Made by a program: the position numbers and the translations under genes. Below are positions 1 through 13,100 of a DNA stretch of 64,000 nt, in pieces. The stretch's first letter is position 1. Each line of letters opens with the position of its first letter. The DNA comes from Acridotheres tristis (lineage: Eukaryota > Chordata > Aves > Passeriformes > Sturnidae). Under the pieces are notes generated by a model. That model did not search any database. It had not been told where the DNA came from and was given only the letters and a program-made list of their open reading frames with translations. The stretch spans positions 14,670,501 through 14,734,500 of the forward strand of contig CM072891.1 of assembly GCA_037013685.1 (NCBI GenBank). The letters are read 5' to 3'.

Positions 1-2370
1 ACCATGTTCATCATCACTGCTGATTCTTGAAAGACTGAACCAGCAGATATCAGACAAGAGTGGATGTTCATGAGCTGCCATGCCTCTACATCTAACTCTT
101 ATTTCCTGAGGACAGGCTCTGCAAGACATTTCTGCTATAGTTTGCCAACTGCAAACAGGGAAATAGGAAGACCCACTGTATACGTTGACTTTGAAGAAGG
201 CCAAAAATGTCTTTTCATACTTTTCTGATGTCCATATCCTGATAAAATCTTGTAATATACCGTCTATACCTCCTGCCGCCCCCCCCCAAAAAATAAATTG
301 TTGCAGTCTTTATTCTCATTTTGCATGAGAAAGTGATCTTTTCAAGTTCCATGGCTGAAACCAAGTAATTCCTCTCTTCCAAGTGTCCTTGTGAAATGGA
401 ACCTTAGGAGACTGTCATCCTAATACATTTCCCTGGAGTAGCCCAAGAATTGCAAAATGCAGCTGAACTGGATGGCATAGGCTGTTTTAAGAACTGTACA
501 GAACTGACCTGTAGAGACAGCATTGCTCAGCATTACCCAGGAAATTTCATGGACCTGTCACAAGAGGGACTATGAACCACAAAGGTCACAAATTACTTTT
601 CAACACCAGCTTATCTTGGAAAATACAGGTGAGGGAGGTTGCAGTTCCCTTAGTTCCCTACACTGTCTGCAAGTCAGTTGTACTTCAGAAAGAGAGTGAA
701 GGATGAGACTTCCATTCCTTCCCTTACTCCAGTTTATTTCATCAGGTATAACATATTCACCTATTCAGGCCTCCCCATTTCCAGTGGCCAGCATGGAGAG
801 AAGACACAACCAAGAAAACAGGAAATGGAAGTTGCTACCTGCTCCAAAACTGTACAAATGAATACACTGAGATCATATTCCTCTTGTTGGTACAGCTGCA
901 CAGAGACATGGGAAACTCTTGTCTAAGTAAGTGGGTATTAAATATTGGGCCAATAACCCATTTTCTGCACTGATGCAGTGCTATATTGCCAATACTTTGT
1001 TTTCACTGGGAGATATTGATTCCCCATAGGAGTTTGTTAGTGTTTGATAGAGTTCAGATTTTACTTCATTATAACAAGTTTTGATTGCATCTATTGCAGA
1101 AACTGGTTTTCTGGTGCTTTCAGAGTTTAAAGGAAAACTTTTTAGGCATAAAAGTGCCTCCCAAATTCTATATTACCTTTTTTTTTTTTTTCACAAGTAG
1201 AATCTCTGTTGCAGACACAGCACTCAGTTCTTCCATGGAGAGCTTCACAGAATATATAAGAACATTTCTAAGAAAGGTCTTGACAGCCAAGTCATGCATA
1301 GAAGCACACAGGTCATTGGCTTTTAAGTCTCATTTAATAATGTCATATCCCTTAGAAATTTGCAACAGTCTGCTTTGATACTTACTACAAGCCTTTAGGT
1401 GCCAGATGGATCTCTCTTAGGAGGGAGGTACTTGTCAGTTATTTACAGAGAAGACTCCATTTCATTATGTTGGAAAAGACCACTCTCCTCTCCCAGAGAC
1501 ATTATCAATTGGCCATGCTTGGCATGGCAGCATGTGCACAGAGAAGGGACCAGAAGCTGCTGAGGAGCAAGCCCACCTTATATACATAATTCCAACTTTA
1601 GTTCCTCACAGCAAATTAAAAGTTCTTTTGTACACACAAATTATACAGTTTTGGAGTAGTTTGGCAAGACAATTATAGTCATTCCACCATAATATTTTTT
1701 TGCCTTCTGTCAGTTAAAACCCATACAGACTATCTTTCTGCTCTGCTCAAGTGTCTGCTGTCAGAAAGCAGCTGAACAGACCCATGTTATGGGGGATCAT
1801 TCTGGACAATAGTATGATAGCATAGCAAGGCACACACAATGCTCACTTTTCCATGCCTGGGGCTTGGAAACAGTTTTTACCATCAGATTGAGAAGAAGAA
1901 CATCTACTGAGCCCCTTCATGCCCTAGAAACCTTACTAAGGGAAAATAATTACATAATTATGAGCTGTTTTGCTTACCTGGTCATGATGAAATCCTTGTG
2001 AAGGTTTTATGGGAATGATTTTGTTTATTTCTTTAGTCAGTCTCTAAGTTATGCTTACAGTACACTGACTGCATATGCCTGATTATTCTGCTCCTAAAGA
2101 TCACTGGTTTACTGGAAATAATTTTCCAGGAATCAAGCAGTACAATTTCTTTTCCTGTGAGATAAATCACAATAGTGTGAATACAAAGCAGATCCTTACA
2201 GATGTCAGAACTCTGACAGTACAGCTATTGCAACATTTGTCAGAGCAAAATTATATTAATGATGTGTTCCATCATTTATTCCAAATCTAGCCACTATAAG
2301 TCATTTACTTCTTTAGGTCTGTGAAACTGAAACAGAGTTATTAAAAATTACTCTTCTTACCTTAGAACAG
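1..2370. other. Noncoding AT-rich DNA
   Basis: I see no gene, RNA or clear mobile element here. Open frames at 678-926, 1085-1378 and 2075-2290 are under 100 codons, have no recognisable domain and show no exon-like structure. Small homopolymers occur: a C-run near 279-287 and a T-run near 1178-1191. Confidence 0.7.
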
Positions 2371-2907
2371 TGTCATTGTCTCAGCCAGCAACTGAGTGCA
2401 ACACAGGCACTTGCTCAGTCCCCTCCCCACTCTCCTGTGGCAAGGAGAAGGGGAGAATGGAAGCCTTGTGCATTGAGATAAGGATAGTTTAACAAGTGAA
2501 ACAAAACAAAATATTACAATCATGGTAATAATTTTAATGGCAATGAGAAAAAGACAGGAATAACACCTGAGAGAAACAAGTGGTGCATATTTCTGTTGCT
2601 CATCAGCAGCTGAGTGTCCCTGAGCACCTTCCAGACAACTTCCCCAGTTTACATACTGGGCGTGGCACTCTATGGTGTGGAAATTCCCAGTTCAAGTCAG
2701 CTGTCCTGGCTATGCTTCCTCCCAGCTTCTTGTGCACCTGCTTCTTGTCAGAGCCTGGGAAATGGAAAATGCTTGACTTAGAAGAAACACTACTTACAAC
2801 CAAAACCTCAACGTGTTGTCAATATTACTGTCATGATAAATCCAAAACACAGCACTGTACCAGATACTAAAAAGGAAATTAACTCTCTCCCAGCTAAAAC
2901 CAGGACA
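2371..2907 (-). mobile_element. Solo LTR of an avian endogenous retrovirus (ERVL-like)
   Basis: Read on the minus strand this is a complete-looking LTR of about 537 bp. It begins with TGTCCTGGTTTTAGCTGGG (ending at 2907 on the plus strand) and ends in TGACA at 2371, giving the TG...CA termini of retroviral LTRs. I recognise the order of blocks from a common avian ERV LTR family: the opening block, an internal stretch about cacaagaagctgggagg, a TATA-like TATGTAAAC at 2647-2655 (minus), and a closing block near the 3' end rich in GGGGAGGGG-type sequence. No retroviral internal region adjoins either end, so it is a solo LTR left by recombination. The 5-base flanks do not match, so the target duplication has decayed. 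Open frames at 2580-2870 and 2603-2803 fall inside it and are not genes. Assignment to ERVL is from memory of the family and less certain than the LTR call. Confidence 0.8.
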
Positions 2908-3117
2908 GGCAATCAAACCACACGTTCTAAAATTGCAAATTCTGGCATGCAAATCCTCCTCAACCTCTCTGATTTATAAACATGGCATGACAAATCTTCT
3001 CTGATATAAACTTATGATACTTTACTTCTAAAATACTGCTTTCTTATTCTGTTTACATCCTCCTGTTTGTAGGAACAGACAAGACTAAAAATAAAGGTAT
3101 GTCACTCAGTGTCATGC

Positions 3118-3196
3118 TTTAGTTGAGGTGTTAGGGCATGAGCTGGACTTAATTTTGAAGGTCTCTTCCAACCTAGTGATTTTGTGATTCTGTGAA
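3118..3196 (+). mobile_element. CR1 LINE, 3'-terminal fragment
   Basis: About 80 bases match the conserved avian CR1 3' end: a ttagttgagg...ttaggg block, the ggtctcttccaacc stem sequence and a terminal gattttgtgattctgtga octamer-like repeat. Everything upstream is missing, as is normal for severe 5' truncation during target-primed reverse transcription. It has no coding capacity. Confidence 0.85.
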
Positions 3197-6100
3197 AGTA
3201 TATGAGAAGTTAAATTACGCTTTTAAATATGCATAAGAATATCTGATGGGCTGAAGACAGCCTCGGGAAGTCATCAGAGCCCATATTTATCAAAGTAGTT
3301 AGTGACTTTGACAGCCTTGCTGCCAGAGGGGTGACCTTTTGCCTCATTTTCACAGATCCAATTAATCATTTGGAATCGATGTGAAAGGAAGATGATCAGA
3401 GCTATGTTAAATCTGTATACATTGCTCAAACTGTGTGTTCACAAATGGAGACAAAGTCTGTACCCTAATTTTTGTCTATTAATAATGACATTTTTTTTCG
3501 GCTAACTAGGGTTGACAATTTGGCATCTGGATCATCTGGATCTTTTATTCTCCTTGGTGAAATATATGAGATTGTCCATCTTGTTTATAAAATAAGAGCT
3601 GACGAGCTGTGTCACAACTGAGTCTTACAGATTAGCAAAGCATAAAGTGCCATGCTCTGGTAAATAACAGCAATAAAATAACTTCACTTTTTATTGATAT
3701 TCCACTGCTCTGGGAAAAAAAAAGCTATTAAGCAAGAAGATGAGAAAGGTTGTTTTTCTCTCCCATAACTTACTCCACTAGGCAGACATCAAACAAGACC
3801 AACAGGGAAGCTTGGTTCATAAACTGAAGTTTATGATGCTTTATTCACTGGTAAAAATTGCATGGTGCTTTGAGACCTCTTGATAATGTATGTGCAGAAA
3901 TCTCTGCCTCTTAGAACCAAGATCATGCACAACATGGTACTGTGAGGAGTAGGTGAGGTCCAGAAGAACAATGTCTCTAGACTTGTGGCATAGAAGAGAG
4001 GGAAGAGGGAGAGTTGGCATACAGAGAACAAAAAGATAATTAGTTTCCCATCTCCCACTTTCAGTTATCTGTTCTTCTAGGTGTGACCTGATAGAAAAAA
4101 ATGTTTAGTTTGCTATCCTGAATATTTTTTTTTCTTCGCTCATCTGTCAGATGGGTACCAAATGAAGACACAGACAATAAATAATGATCCATCCAAACTT
4201 GAAAGAGCTTAGTTGAAGAAGTAGAGTGGAAACTTCCAGACAAAGTCCTAATAAGCACAGATGCAGCCTGATGATACCTGATGATACCTTAATACAGCTG
4301 TGGTTACTTTTCTCAACTCGTGGGCAACATCTCCTTTGGGAAATGTGAAGTGGAAGCAGGGATGGAGAAAGTGAGTCGTTGAAAATTTTGCTAGAACCCA
4401 ATATTTGTAGCTCTCTGCCCTTCAAGATTAGATTTTTCTCTAATAATCAATTTTAAAGCATAAAGACACGAATTCTTGTCAATGACATTTCCTTCCTATT
4501 TAGCTATTCAGCAGGGTTACCAGCCAGAGAGTGGTGGCAAAAGCTGTCTTAAGTCACTAGTACCTCTACAGTCTGATGGCAAGTGATGAAGTAAGCAGCA
4601 GGCAGAAGATTGGCTGCTTCATTTGTTTCACAGTTAGCCTTGAAAGTTTTCTCTAGCCTAGCCAAAAGGCTGTCATTATGTAACTTGTAGTTCTTGTGAA
4701 AACAAGAAAAACCCCAACATTTTTCTTTTTCTGAAAGACTCTGCACAACATGTTTGGACTGTCAGCTAACACTCTTTGGAACTGAAAATATGGCCTTAAG
4801 GACAAGGAAGACACACACCTTCCCTTGATTATATTCTGTCTCTGTCATAACAAAACAAGATTTTTACTGTAGTTTTACAAAACAAAGGAAAGTTTGGGGG
4901 AGCTGTCTTAGTATATTTTGACAAATCTCTTCTTTCTTGTGCCAGCTAAGGAATCACAATATAAATTAGTTGCTCCAAACAGCTTACTACTGTAATTAAC
5001 TCTGCTTCGCTGGAGGGTCAGAAATAGCTGTTTTATAACTGTTGCAAATCAAACTGCTCTGCCATCCACGTAGTCACTTGCCAAGAGACCATGACACCTC
5101 ATCCTTTAGATGGATATTGCTTGAAAACACCCCTTTATATTTGTCCCTGTGAGGCTGAATGGGCATCCACTATAAAATTGTGCTGAGGGAAATGGGAGTT
5201 GAATCATTGACGCATTTAACAATGCATAACCTTTATTATTCTGCTCCCAGGAGCATTGAATTTGCATGGCTTAGCAATTTGCAAGCTGTAATGACAGCAC
5301 TTAGGACGGACATCAGTAGCAGCAATAGAGATCCAGTGAGAAGAGCAGACATAGCCCAGCTTCAGAACTTGCAGAGATATTACAGAGCTGTTCAGCCACT
5401 GGGTAATAGCCTCTAATTCCTTGGATATTCTTTGTAAGACACCGCTATCCTTGCTAAAGCTATTTACATTTAATATGAATATAATGTGTAACACTATCAA
5501 GAAATCCAAGGGATCCAGCCATTATGTTTTCAGTACTTTTTTATTTTTGCTACTGTGCTTTATCTAGTTGAGAGGTAAGAGAAAACCATGGTGTGTGTTA
5601 ATGTAAGTACATATGGAACAGAAAACCCCACTACCTCTGCCTCAGTGGTACAGTGTGTCAGTCAGTAGATAGATATATTTTTCTATGAGCAGATGCATAT
5701 AGAAAGATAAAGTTTAGCTACCACTAAATATCTTTAAATCAGGCTAAAATATATAAGTGTTTTGCTCTAGCTAAAATACTTAAGTATTACTACTATTCTT
5801 AAAGCAAATTTATTTCATATTGGTGTTCATTAAATAGTGAAATAGTGTTTAACATATTGGAAGTGTACAATATATGAAATAAAACTTAAATAATATTTTT
5901 TTCTGGTCACATTTAAAGTATTTTTAAAATTTGTTGAAGCAATATATTCCATGAAAACATTTTATATTTACTTATTAACTGAACCTTTTTTGATTTCTTA
6001 GGGTAATTAAGGCAGGTAGATATGTCTATGGGCAAGGTATTATTTTCACTTGATCACTGAGCAGGATTGGTGACACTAATTTATTGGGGACTAATTTTCC

Positions 6101-8086
6101 CCAATATTCTTGTTTGTCACTGAAAAGTCGTAGGAGATGATAGAAAAAATCCTTGTGCTTTGCTTGAGAATAATAAAATACGAGATGTGCAACAGGTGGT
6201 GGTACATTCAAATACTACAGTCATTCAGAAAAAAATTATTATGATCAATGGTATATCAGTTTCTCATGTCTAGACCTTAGCAGAATATGGCAATCAGGTA
6301 AGAGATCACTAATTGCATCTGATGACAGAAAAGAGCTGCTGATTATAAAGGAAAAAGAACGACAGGAAGAGGGACTAGGAGAAAGGAAAACGGATTGAGG
6401 AGTAGATAGATGTCATAGGCAGAAAAGCAGTGGGGTGAGCACACGCTGCCTAACAAAACTGTATTCCAAAATTCACATACAAACAAGTTATGAGATAAGT
6501 GAAGTAGATTATGTTTAGTATTCTTACAGATGCCTGAGGTAGAACTGTGTGTTTTAAATCAAGGACTGAACTTTGAATTTTAATCAAAGGTGCTTTAATG
6601 GAGTACTGAGAGCAAAGGCAGACTGGTGATTTTACCAGAAAACATTACAAATTTTCTAAGTAACTAGAAAGCATAAGGAAATAGGTTTATCTTGCAACAG
6701 GTAACTCACCTCCTTTTGCTCTGTTAAAACTACAAGCAGTGGATTCACATTCTTCTGCTTGGAACTACGGAGAAAAATGGTAAATAAATTAGGAGTTAGA
6801 CAATGCACATTGTCCAGTAAAAGTCAGCCAGTACCAAAGTTAATACAATGAAATGTTGTTTTGCTAATATAAATTGCATTCACTCACAGAAGAAAGTAAA
6901 TAATTTCAGTGTATCAGCCTCTGGAATACACCCAAATGTTGTTCTTTAGCTAAGGCATCTATCACAATGAAAGGGTAATTCAAAGTAAGGTCCCTAAACA
7001 TGTGCAGGTTGGGATTTCTTTGAATTATTGTATTTAGAGTAGGTATGCAGTGAGAAACCACATATAGACTAAGAATTCAGTTTGAGTTACTGGAAAACAC
7101 TGTAATAATTAAAAGTTATTAATAAAAAGCATTTTTAAATACATTATAGTGGGTTGAAATGTAATTGTATAGCTTTGTGAATATTGGACTGAATTTAAAG
7201 TTACATGTACTGGAAATTTAATGAGTCCTGACTTTTGAACAGGGCTGTGCTAATTAATCAATTGGTAATTACAGCTGTGATTAACAGCTGTGATCATGAC
7301 TGGTAACAAGTATTGATTAATTCCCCAATAATTCTGGCACAGTTTAGAGTAAGAAGCACTTTGCAGGATGCAGGAAGCATGATTAACAAAAGCAATAATA
7401 AAAACACTTCACTCTCATTACAGAGCTGTCTTGGGGGAACAAGATTTGTGAAAGTGGGAAACCTAGGTAGATTCACAAAGGTAAAGCAGCCAAAGATTGC
7501 CTTAATGAAAGAGAATTATTGGGAAAAGTGGGTACATTTCTTCATAATGATAAATTTGCTTCAGACTTACAGTCATTATGTCCCCACTACTGAAGTCTTT
7601 TTTCATAACAATAGTGTGTTCATTTGAGACTGGACTTAGAAACTGTTTCTATTGCCATAAAAGATAACATTTACACAGTTTCCAAAGAGCCATGTGAATA
7701 GAGGCTCATTTTCTACTCCTACAAAGAGCTACTAATGATGGGCACAAGGAGATGAAATATACATCTGCTAACCAAAGCTGACAATTTCATTTTGTGACAA
7801 TGTCTTCAATTTTATTTCCTTTGTCCCATAGCTGAAGTGAAATCTTTTGGGAGTGTTTGCAAAAAGCAGGATTTTGCTCACATATCTATTCAGAACCAAA
7901 GTCTCAGTTTCATACTGTCAAAAATAGGTAGATATTTATATTGTCTACTGGCATATACAGTTGTGGGCCAAGGCTCCTATTCCTTTACAGTTGGCATGAA
8001 GATTTTTACCTAAGGCTAAGTGGGCCAAGTGCAGAATGAGCTTGAAGCTGGATATATGCAATAAAAATAGAAAGCCTCCTGGCTAG
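3197..8086. other. Noncoding AT-rich DNA
   Basis: I see no supported gene. The overlapping opposite-strand frames at 5159-5416 and 5216-5509 have no recognised domain. A short direct repeat (two copies of acagctgtgatta-like sequence near 7272-7298) and a doubled tgatgatacc near 4268-4288 are the only local structure noted. No repeat family was recognised. Confidence 0.65.
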
Positions 8087-8214
8087 CTAAACAAACAAAC
8101 AACAGCAACAACAACAACACCAACAAAAAAAACACACAAAAAAAATCACCCAAAAAACAAAACAAAACAAAACAAAAAAAACAAACAAAAAAACAACCTC
8201 CCACAAACAAAACG
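8087..8214. repeat. CAA/CAAA-rich simple-sequence tract
   Basis: About 125 bases consist almost only of A and C on the plus strand, as interrupted CAA, CAAA and CAAAA units with a few insertions. It is low-complexity DNA, either an eroded microsatellite or the A-rich tail of an unrecognised retroelement. The minus-strand frame at 8016-8210, a string of Phe, Leu and Val, is an artefact of this composition. Confidence 0.9.
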
Positions 8215-9539
8215 GCAGAAAAGAAGATTACTGCTCATATTGAAAAGGATGTAGACAAGGAGAAAATGTTTCCTAATCTGGCATTTATTGCATGTCAACT
8301 TTAGGCACTTTCCTATGTACTATGAAAGAAAAGTGAGTATGAACTGTTATATTTCTGCTCTGGAAAACTATCAGTGACGGGATGGTTTTTTCAGTGGACT
8401 TCTATCAGTTTGGAAAAGAAAAAATTAATTAAAATCAAGAATTTCTCTCCCAATTCCAGGATCTTCCTGTGTAATTTATAGCAGACTTTTAAGTCAAATA
8501 ATTTTTATGCTCTCAACTCTTGCCATTTTATTATGATCTCTGTTGTTTATTATGAAATTAATGCTTTGGCTCTGGAAAGTCCAGTCAGCTGAATATATGA
8601 GTAGTTAGCCATTTAAAAAGAAAACTTAATATTTCCTAAAAGCAAAAGAGCTTACTCATTCCCTTGATTTTAAAGATTAATTTGAGAGGCACAGGTGGAT
8701 GGTATGTCATAATTGTCTTTTAAACAATTGAAATTAGGAGACAAGGCATGAAAATAAGATTTAGTTCTAAATTTTAAGCTTATGCCATGACTGCTGAACA
8801 TGACTCACCATTTTTATGGGGTATTGATAACTGTTTAAAGCAGCCTTCACAAAGAAAATTTCTGATTCTAGATTCTATCTTCTGCTTTGTAGATCCCTTT
8901 GTCTTTATACAGTTCTCCTTCAGTAAAATCAGATACTCCTTTTACCACCCTGTAAAATGGACAAGGCTGCCAATATTGCCCTCTACCCCCAACTGTTTTT
9001 CTGTCATACTTAATATGATCCCAAAGGAGAGTTGCATGAAGGAAGGAAACGGTCAGGAGGGAGAGAGAGAGAGCGACTTTTTCATACATAGCAAAGGTTT
9101 TGCCACCAAAGCATTTTAAATATACAAGTTACTAAATTTAGACCCTCCTCAATGAAGTCTATACTCAAAAATTACCAAACACTGTTAGTCTTCACATTCA
9201 GGACCACGTAAATGGTGACCCAGTATCGAAAGAACTAGGAATCAAGTAGATATAGCTAGTTCCTTTATGACCAAATACATTTTAATTGGAAGTTTTTCTC
9301 TGTGAAAATAAGAAAAGACAGATGAAACAGCACTGCTCGGTTCATTTATATGGATGTCTGGTTCCTGCTGCAGCTGGGATTCTGTAGCCTGTGGCTCACA
9401 TGTCCATCTGCAAAACTTAAGCTGCAGGTATGGGATAGGGGTCCAGGGTCCTTGACAAAGCATCTAGAAGTCACCAGAGCTCTGCCTGAGGTGAGGCTCT
9501 TTGGATTATGTAGTTTTTCTAGGTTTTCTGGCTTTGTAA
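8215..9539. other. Noncoding DNA
   Basis: I see no gene or repeat that I can name. Frames at 8787-9119 and 9242-9463 lack recognisable domains, and a short GA run lies near 9061-9073. Confidence 0.6.
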
Positions 9540-9811
9540 TGATGCCTTAAGTTTTAGCTTTTAAATTTTTTCAGATTCTATACTGCATTGCTACGTGACT
9601 CTGAACTTCATATAAGGTGTCCTTCAAAGTTCTCCTCACAGTTTAGTTGGACAAAACAATCCTTTTCCAGCCTGAGAACCAAAGAGACCATTGCAGCTTC
9701 AGGCCCAAAAAGTATAAACAGCAAATTGAGGAGAGCAATTTGGGAGGATGGGACTGCATAACCTGAGCTGTAAGTGAACAATTAACTCCAATATGTAAAT
9801 GGACCAAAACT

Positions 9812-9817
9812 TATAAA
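9812..9817 (+). promoter_or_regulatory. TATA box of the LTR
   Basis: TATAAA lies in the sequence cttataaaagtg, about 118 bases upstream of AATAAA. The equivalent place in the inverted copy reads CTTATAAGAG, so the element is conserved between the two LTRs with one change. Confidence 0.65.
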
Positions 9818-9929
9818 AGTGTGAAAACTCGTGACTGGTCTTCCATCTTGTGTCCATCTTGGGTCCATCTGGGATACAGCCTTGGCCAGGTTCTTGTACT
9901 GCCCAAGGTGAATCCTTTGAAGGCCTTTT

Positions 9930-9935
9930 AATAAA
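9930..9935 (+). promoter_or_regulatory. Polyadenylation signal of the LTR
   Basis: AATAAA in ccttttaataaatccc is the expected R-region polyadenylation signal. The other copy keeps it as AATAAAAACC on the minus strand. Confidence 0.65.
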
Positions 9936-9995
9936 TCCCTACTTTATTCTTTAACACTGTCTAGTCTCTGTACCAGGTAGCCTCTACAGCCATCA

Positions 9996-12900
9996 GTGAT
10001 CCCAGCTGTACCTTAAAATGGGCAGTTAGGACATGTCTCTGAGTCTGGTATTCAAGATTTTCAAATATTGTAGCTCATTTGTAACTCAGCTGCCATCTTG
10101 AGACTTGTTGCAGGGCTTTTGCTCCTTTTGCCTTCCATTAGGTATGGAGAGTAGCTTAGAAATTAAAAGTACTGGGAGTTCTAGTTGAAATTGGCAGCCT
10201 TAGACTTTGGATTCCTACACTCCTTTGTTTAAGCAAAGTGCAAAATTTCTATAATTTTGTTTTTAATTTTATTTCTCTGTATTCAGAAATTCTTACTTTT
10301 TTCCCCCTATTTTTTTCAAAACAAAGGCTGGGGGTTCTTTTCACTAGAAGATTAACTTTTCTTTCAGGGCGGACAACCATTCAACTGCCTCTGCTCAGGA
10401 AATCTGAGTTCTACTTTTACTATCTGGTTAGATGATCACACCTGTTTCAGTTTCTTTATTTCTAAAACCATATCTATGATAATTCTGATTCTATCTAAGT
10501 TGTTGTAACTAATATGTTAGAGTTGAGCTAAATGCTGCTTGTACATCATGAGTGAGCCTATAAATTACATACATGAATATTTTGGGGTGACATCAGGTTC
10601 AAACCTAGTCTGAGAACAGGGGGATTTGATTTCCTCCATACAGACAATTTTCAGAGCTTGATCCTCTCAGAAGGGAAACAAACAAAAACCTTGCTCCTGA
10701 TTACTTTAAGCATAATGTTTGCTTAATATGCATCAGAAAGTTTCAGATCAAAAAACCTGAGGATTCAGAGGTCATTCAGATTATATCAAGGATATGAAAA
10801 TATCTGTATATTCCAGTGAGCACAACTGATGATGGTTTACTGCATGACAAGGTTGCTTGTTATAAAAACTAAATCTCATTGAATCACTTCTAGCACAATT
10901 GTAAGGAACAAGGAGCAGACTGAATCCTGGTAGGTACAAGTTTAATTTTTTAGTGATCCCCTGGAGTCTCTTTGCTTTCATGTGAGGGATTAGCACATCT
11001 TTTTCTATATCATTTCCATCCATCTTTCATTGAAACAAGGGAAGGAAGGGGAGGATGAGAGTGATCACCTCTGTATCAGGTATACACAGCAAAGCAGCTA
11101 AATTTGGCCAAATCCATCAACTTCCTTAATCAAGCAATTTCATTCCCACACAATAGGTAGTATCAATCAGAATATGCTTTCATATGCTAATATCTACAGA
11201 CTTCTCTATGAAAACAGGCATAGTAACAAGACCTCTATAGAGACCAGAGGGGAGAGGACAACAGATTAGGAGGAATTATCTAAAAACATTACAATTTAAT
11301 GAATAATTGTATTTGCCCGGCAATAAATACTCCAGGCTATGATTTAGCAAGTTTGAGAGACCTGACAATCTAGTTAGTGGTACAACTGGAAAATTTGAAT
11401 CAACTTCTTTTCTAGTAGTTTTATTTCTCTTGTTATTGGTCTATTTTATTTTTATTACACAAATTGGATTTCTTTATCTGCATGGTGTATTATGCACCAC
11501 ACAGAAGGAATACCAGGTCCAAATGTCTTCTACCTTTGCTCCCAAAGAGATTTAGAGGACAAATCTGGCTCTTCCCCAGAAGGTGACTGTAGGAAAACAG
11601 ATACTATGCAAATGCATATAAGCATGCACTTTCTCTATGGAACCAATCTGATAAAACTGCCAGAAACAGAGCAGATAATTCATATTGCATTTTCTTATGT
11701 TCTCTTTTTCCGGTATCACAAAAGTGTGCATTTGCATTTACTGTCTTAATTGTGGGTAAATAAAACCACAAAATGCACTTTGCTTTTTAGCAAGTGTGTA
11801 ACCTCATTTATGAGTTGCATATGAATACAGTTTATTTGGCCCACAGGTGCCAGGAGGTTGCAGTAATTGTCTGCATTGTAATGATATGTAGGCAAGACAT
11901 CACAGGAAAACTTTTCTTTCATGTGCTGGTTTGAACCAAAATGAGCACCAAATGATCTGTATTTCACCCTGCTCTTGTGGTCATTTGCAATGTATGAAGA
12001 ATCAGTGTGAAGAAAGATAGAGAACACACCAAAGCCTGCAAAGGCAGCAGACACAAGCAGCTGTGGAAACAGAACATGAAAGGCAAGACACCTACACACA
12101 TATTGGCAGGATCTACCTGTAAGGAACTGCAGGTTGTGTGGTGGATTTTTCTCATGTATGCTACCTTGGGAGAAAGCAAAGTTTGCCTTGCTGGAAGGAG
12201 GGTAGGAAGAAACACCAAAATAGAAATTATGTGACTATTTTCTACCCAGAAGCTAGTCTATCTCAAAGGAAAACCTATTTACCATTCTTAAAAACAGCTT
12301 CTCTTTTGTGTCTCAGCAGATAAAATTGGAAGTTGCTCACGCTTGAGGAATATTTCTAAATACTGAAATATATATATGTGTTTCATGCATTAAATTTTCT
12401 ACCTAAAGAAGTGTCAGAAAAAAACCCCAAAGCTAACTCTGAAGGTGGAGGGAGTGGTTTTTAATGCTATTAAACTCTATAGGGATGATGGTCATTCAAC
12501 TTGGTTCCTCATTTTCCCTACAGTATGCCTACATCCTGTCTGTGACCTTTTTACAGTAAAAATCCCCAAAACACTTAGAATAATTAACATTGAAAAACGA
12601 ATAGTAAGAGAGAAACCATACAACAAAACATTGCTATTTTCTAAAGCTGGCAGTTTATTCATAGGAATGTGATGACCACAATAATATCTGCTGCAAAGCA
12701 ATGGAAATTTACAGGCATCTTTTAACTGAGGAAACAGCACTGTGATTCACTGTCAATTAGAAGCCTGCAGGGAGATTCATGAAAAGATCCCATCAAGTTT
12801 TCAGTAGATAGCACTAGAGGTAATAGTTTAATAAAAATTCATTTAATTTTTATGTAGCTGTTCAACAAAACTTTCTAATTACCTCACAACTGTGCAGTTA

Positions 12901-13100
12901 AAGTACATCAGAAATAATAAACCCTCTCAGAGTAATACATAATTAAAATAGTCAATCAAATTTAGAAGGAATGTCTTGAGATTTCTTGAAAAAGCAGATG
13001 AATCTATGAACCTTCTACATAGTTCTTTAATGTCTGTGACAATGACATACATTCCACTTACATGATTTTTTTTGCTTCTATGGACATTGAAGATATTTAC
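9996..13100. other. Noncoding AT-rich DNA
   Basis: I see no supported gene or named repeat. The longest frames (11746-12099 minus, 117 codons; 11964-12218 minus; 12007-12234 plus) overlap each other on both strands and show no domain, so I treat them as chance. Confidence 0.6.

Larger units (their letters stand above)
9540..9995 (+). mobile_element. Solo LTR of an endogenous retrovirus, family A copy 1
   Basis: This LTR is defined by comparison with the reverse complement of about 21888-22322, with which it aligns along nearly its whole length (roughly 80-85% identical by eye). It runs from TGATG to CATCA, a 5-base inverted terminal repeat with TG/CA ends. It carries a TATA box (TATAAA, 9812-9817), a polyadenylation signal AATAAA (9930-9935) about 110 bases further on, and a U5-like segment after that, so U3-R-U5 order is plus strand. 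Flanks gtaat/gtgat may be a decayed target duplication, depending on the exact boundary. No gag, pol or env sequence adjoins it. Confidence 0.85.

Noticed and set aside
2580..2870. 96-codon plus-strand frame and its minus-strand partner as genes
   Set aside because: Both lie inside the solo LTR at 2371-2907.
5159..5509. Overlapping frames on both strands suggesting a small gene
   Set aside because: There is no recognisable domain, no convincing splice or promoter context, and both strands are open over the same bases.
8087..8214. CRISPR-like or minisatellite array
   Set aside because: There are no regular units or spacers. It is an irregular A/C simple-sequence tract.
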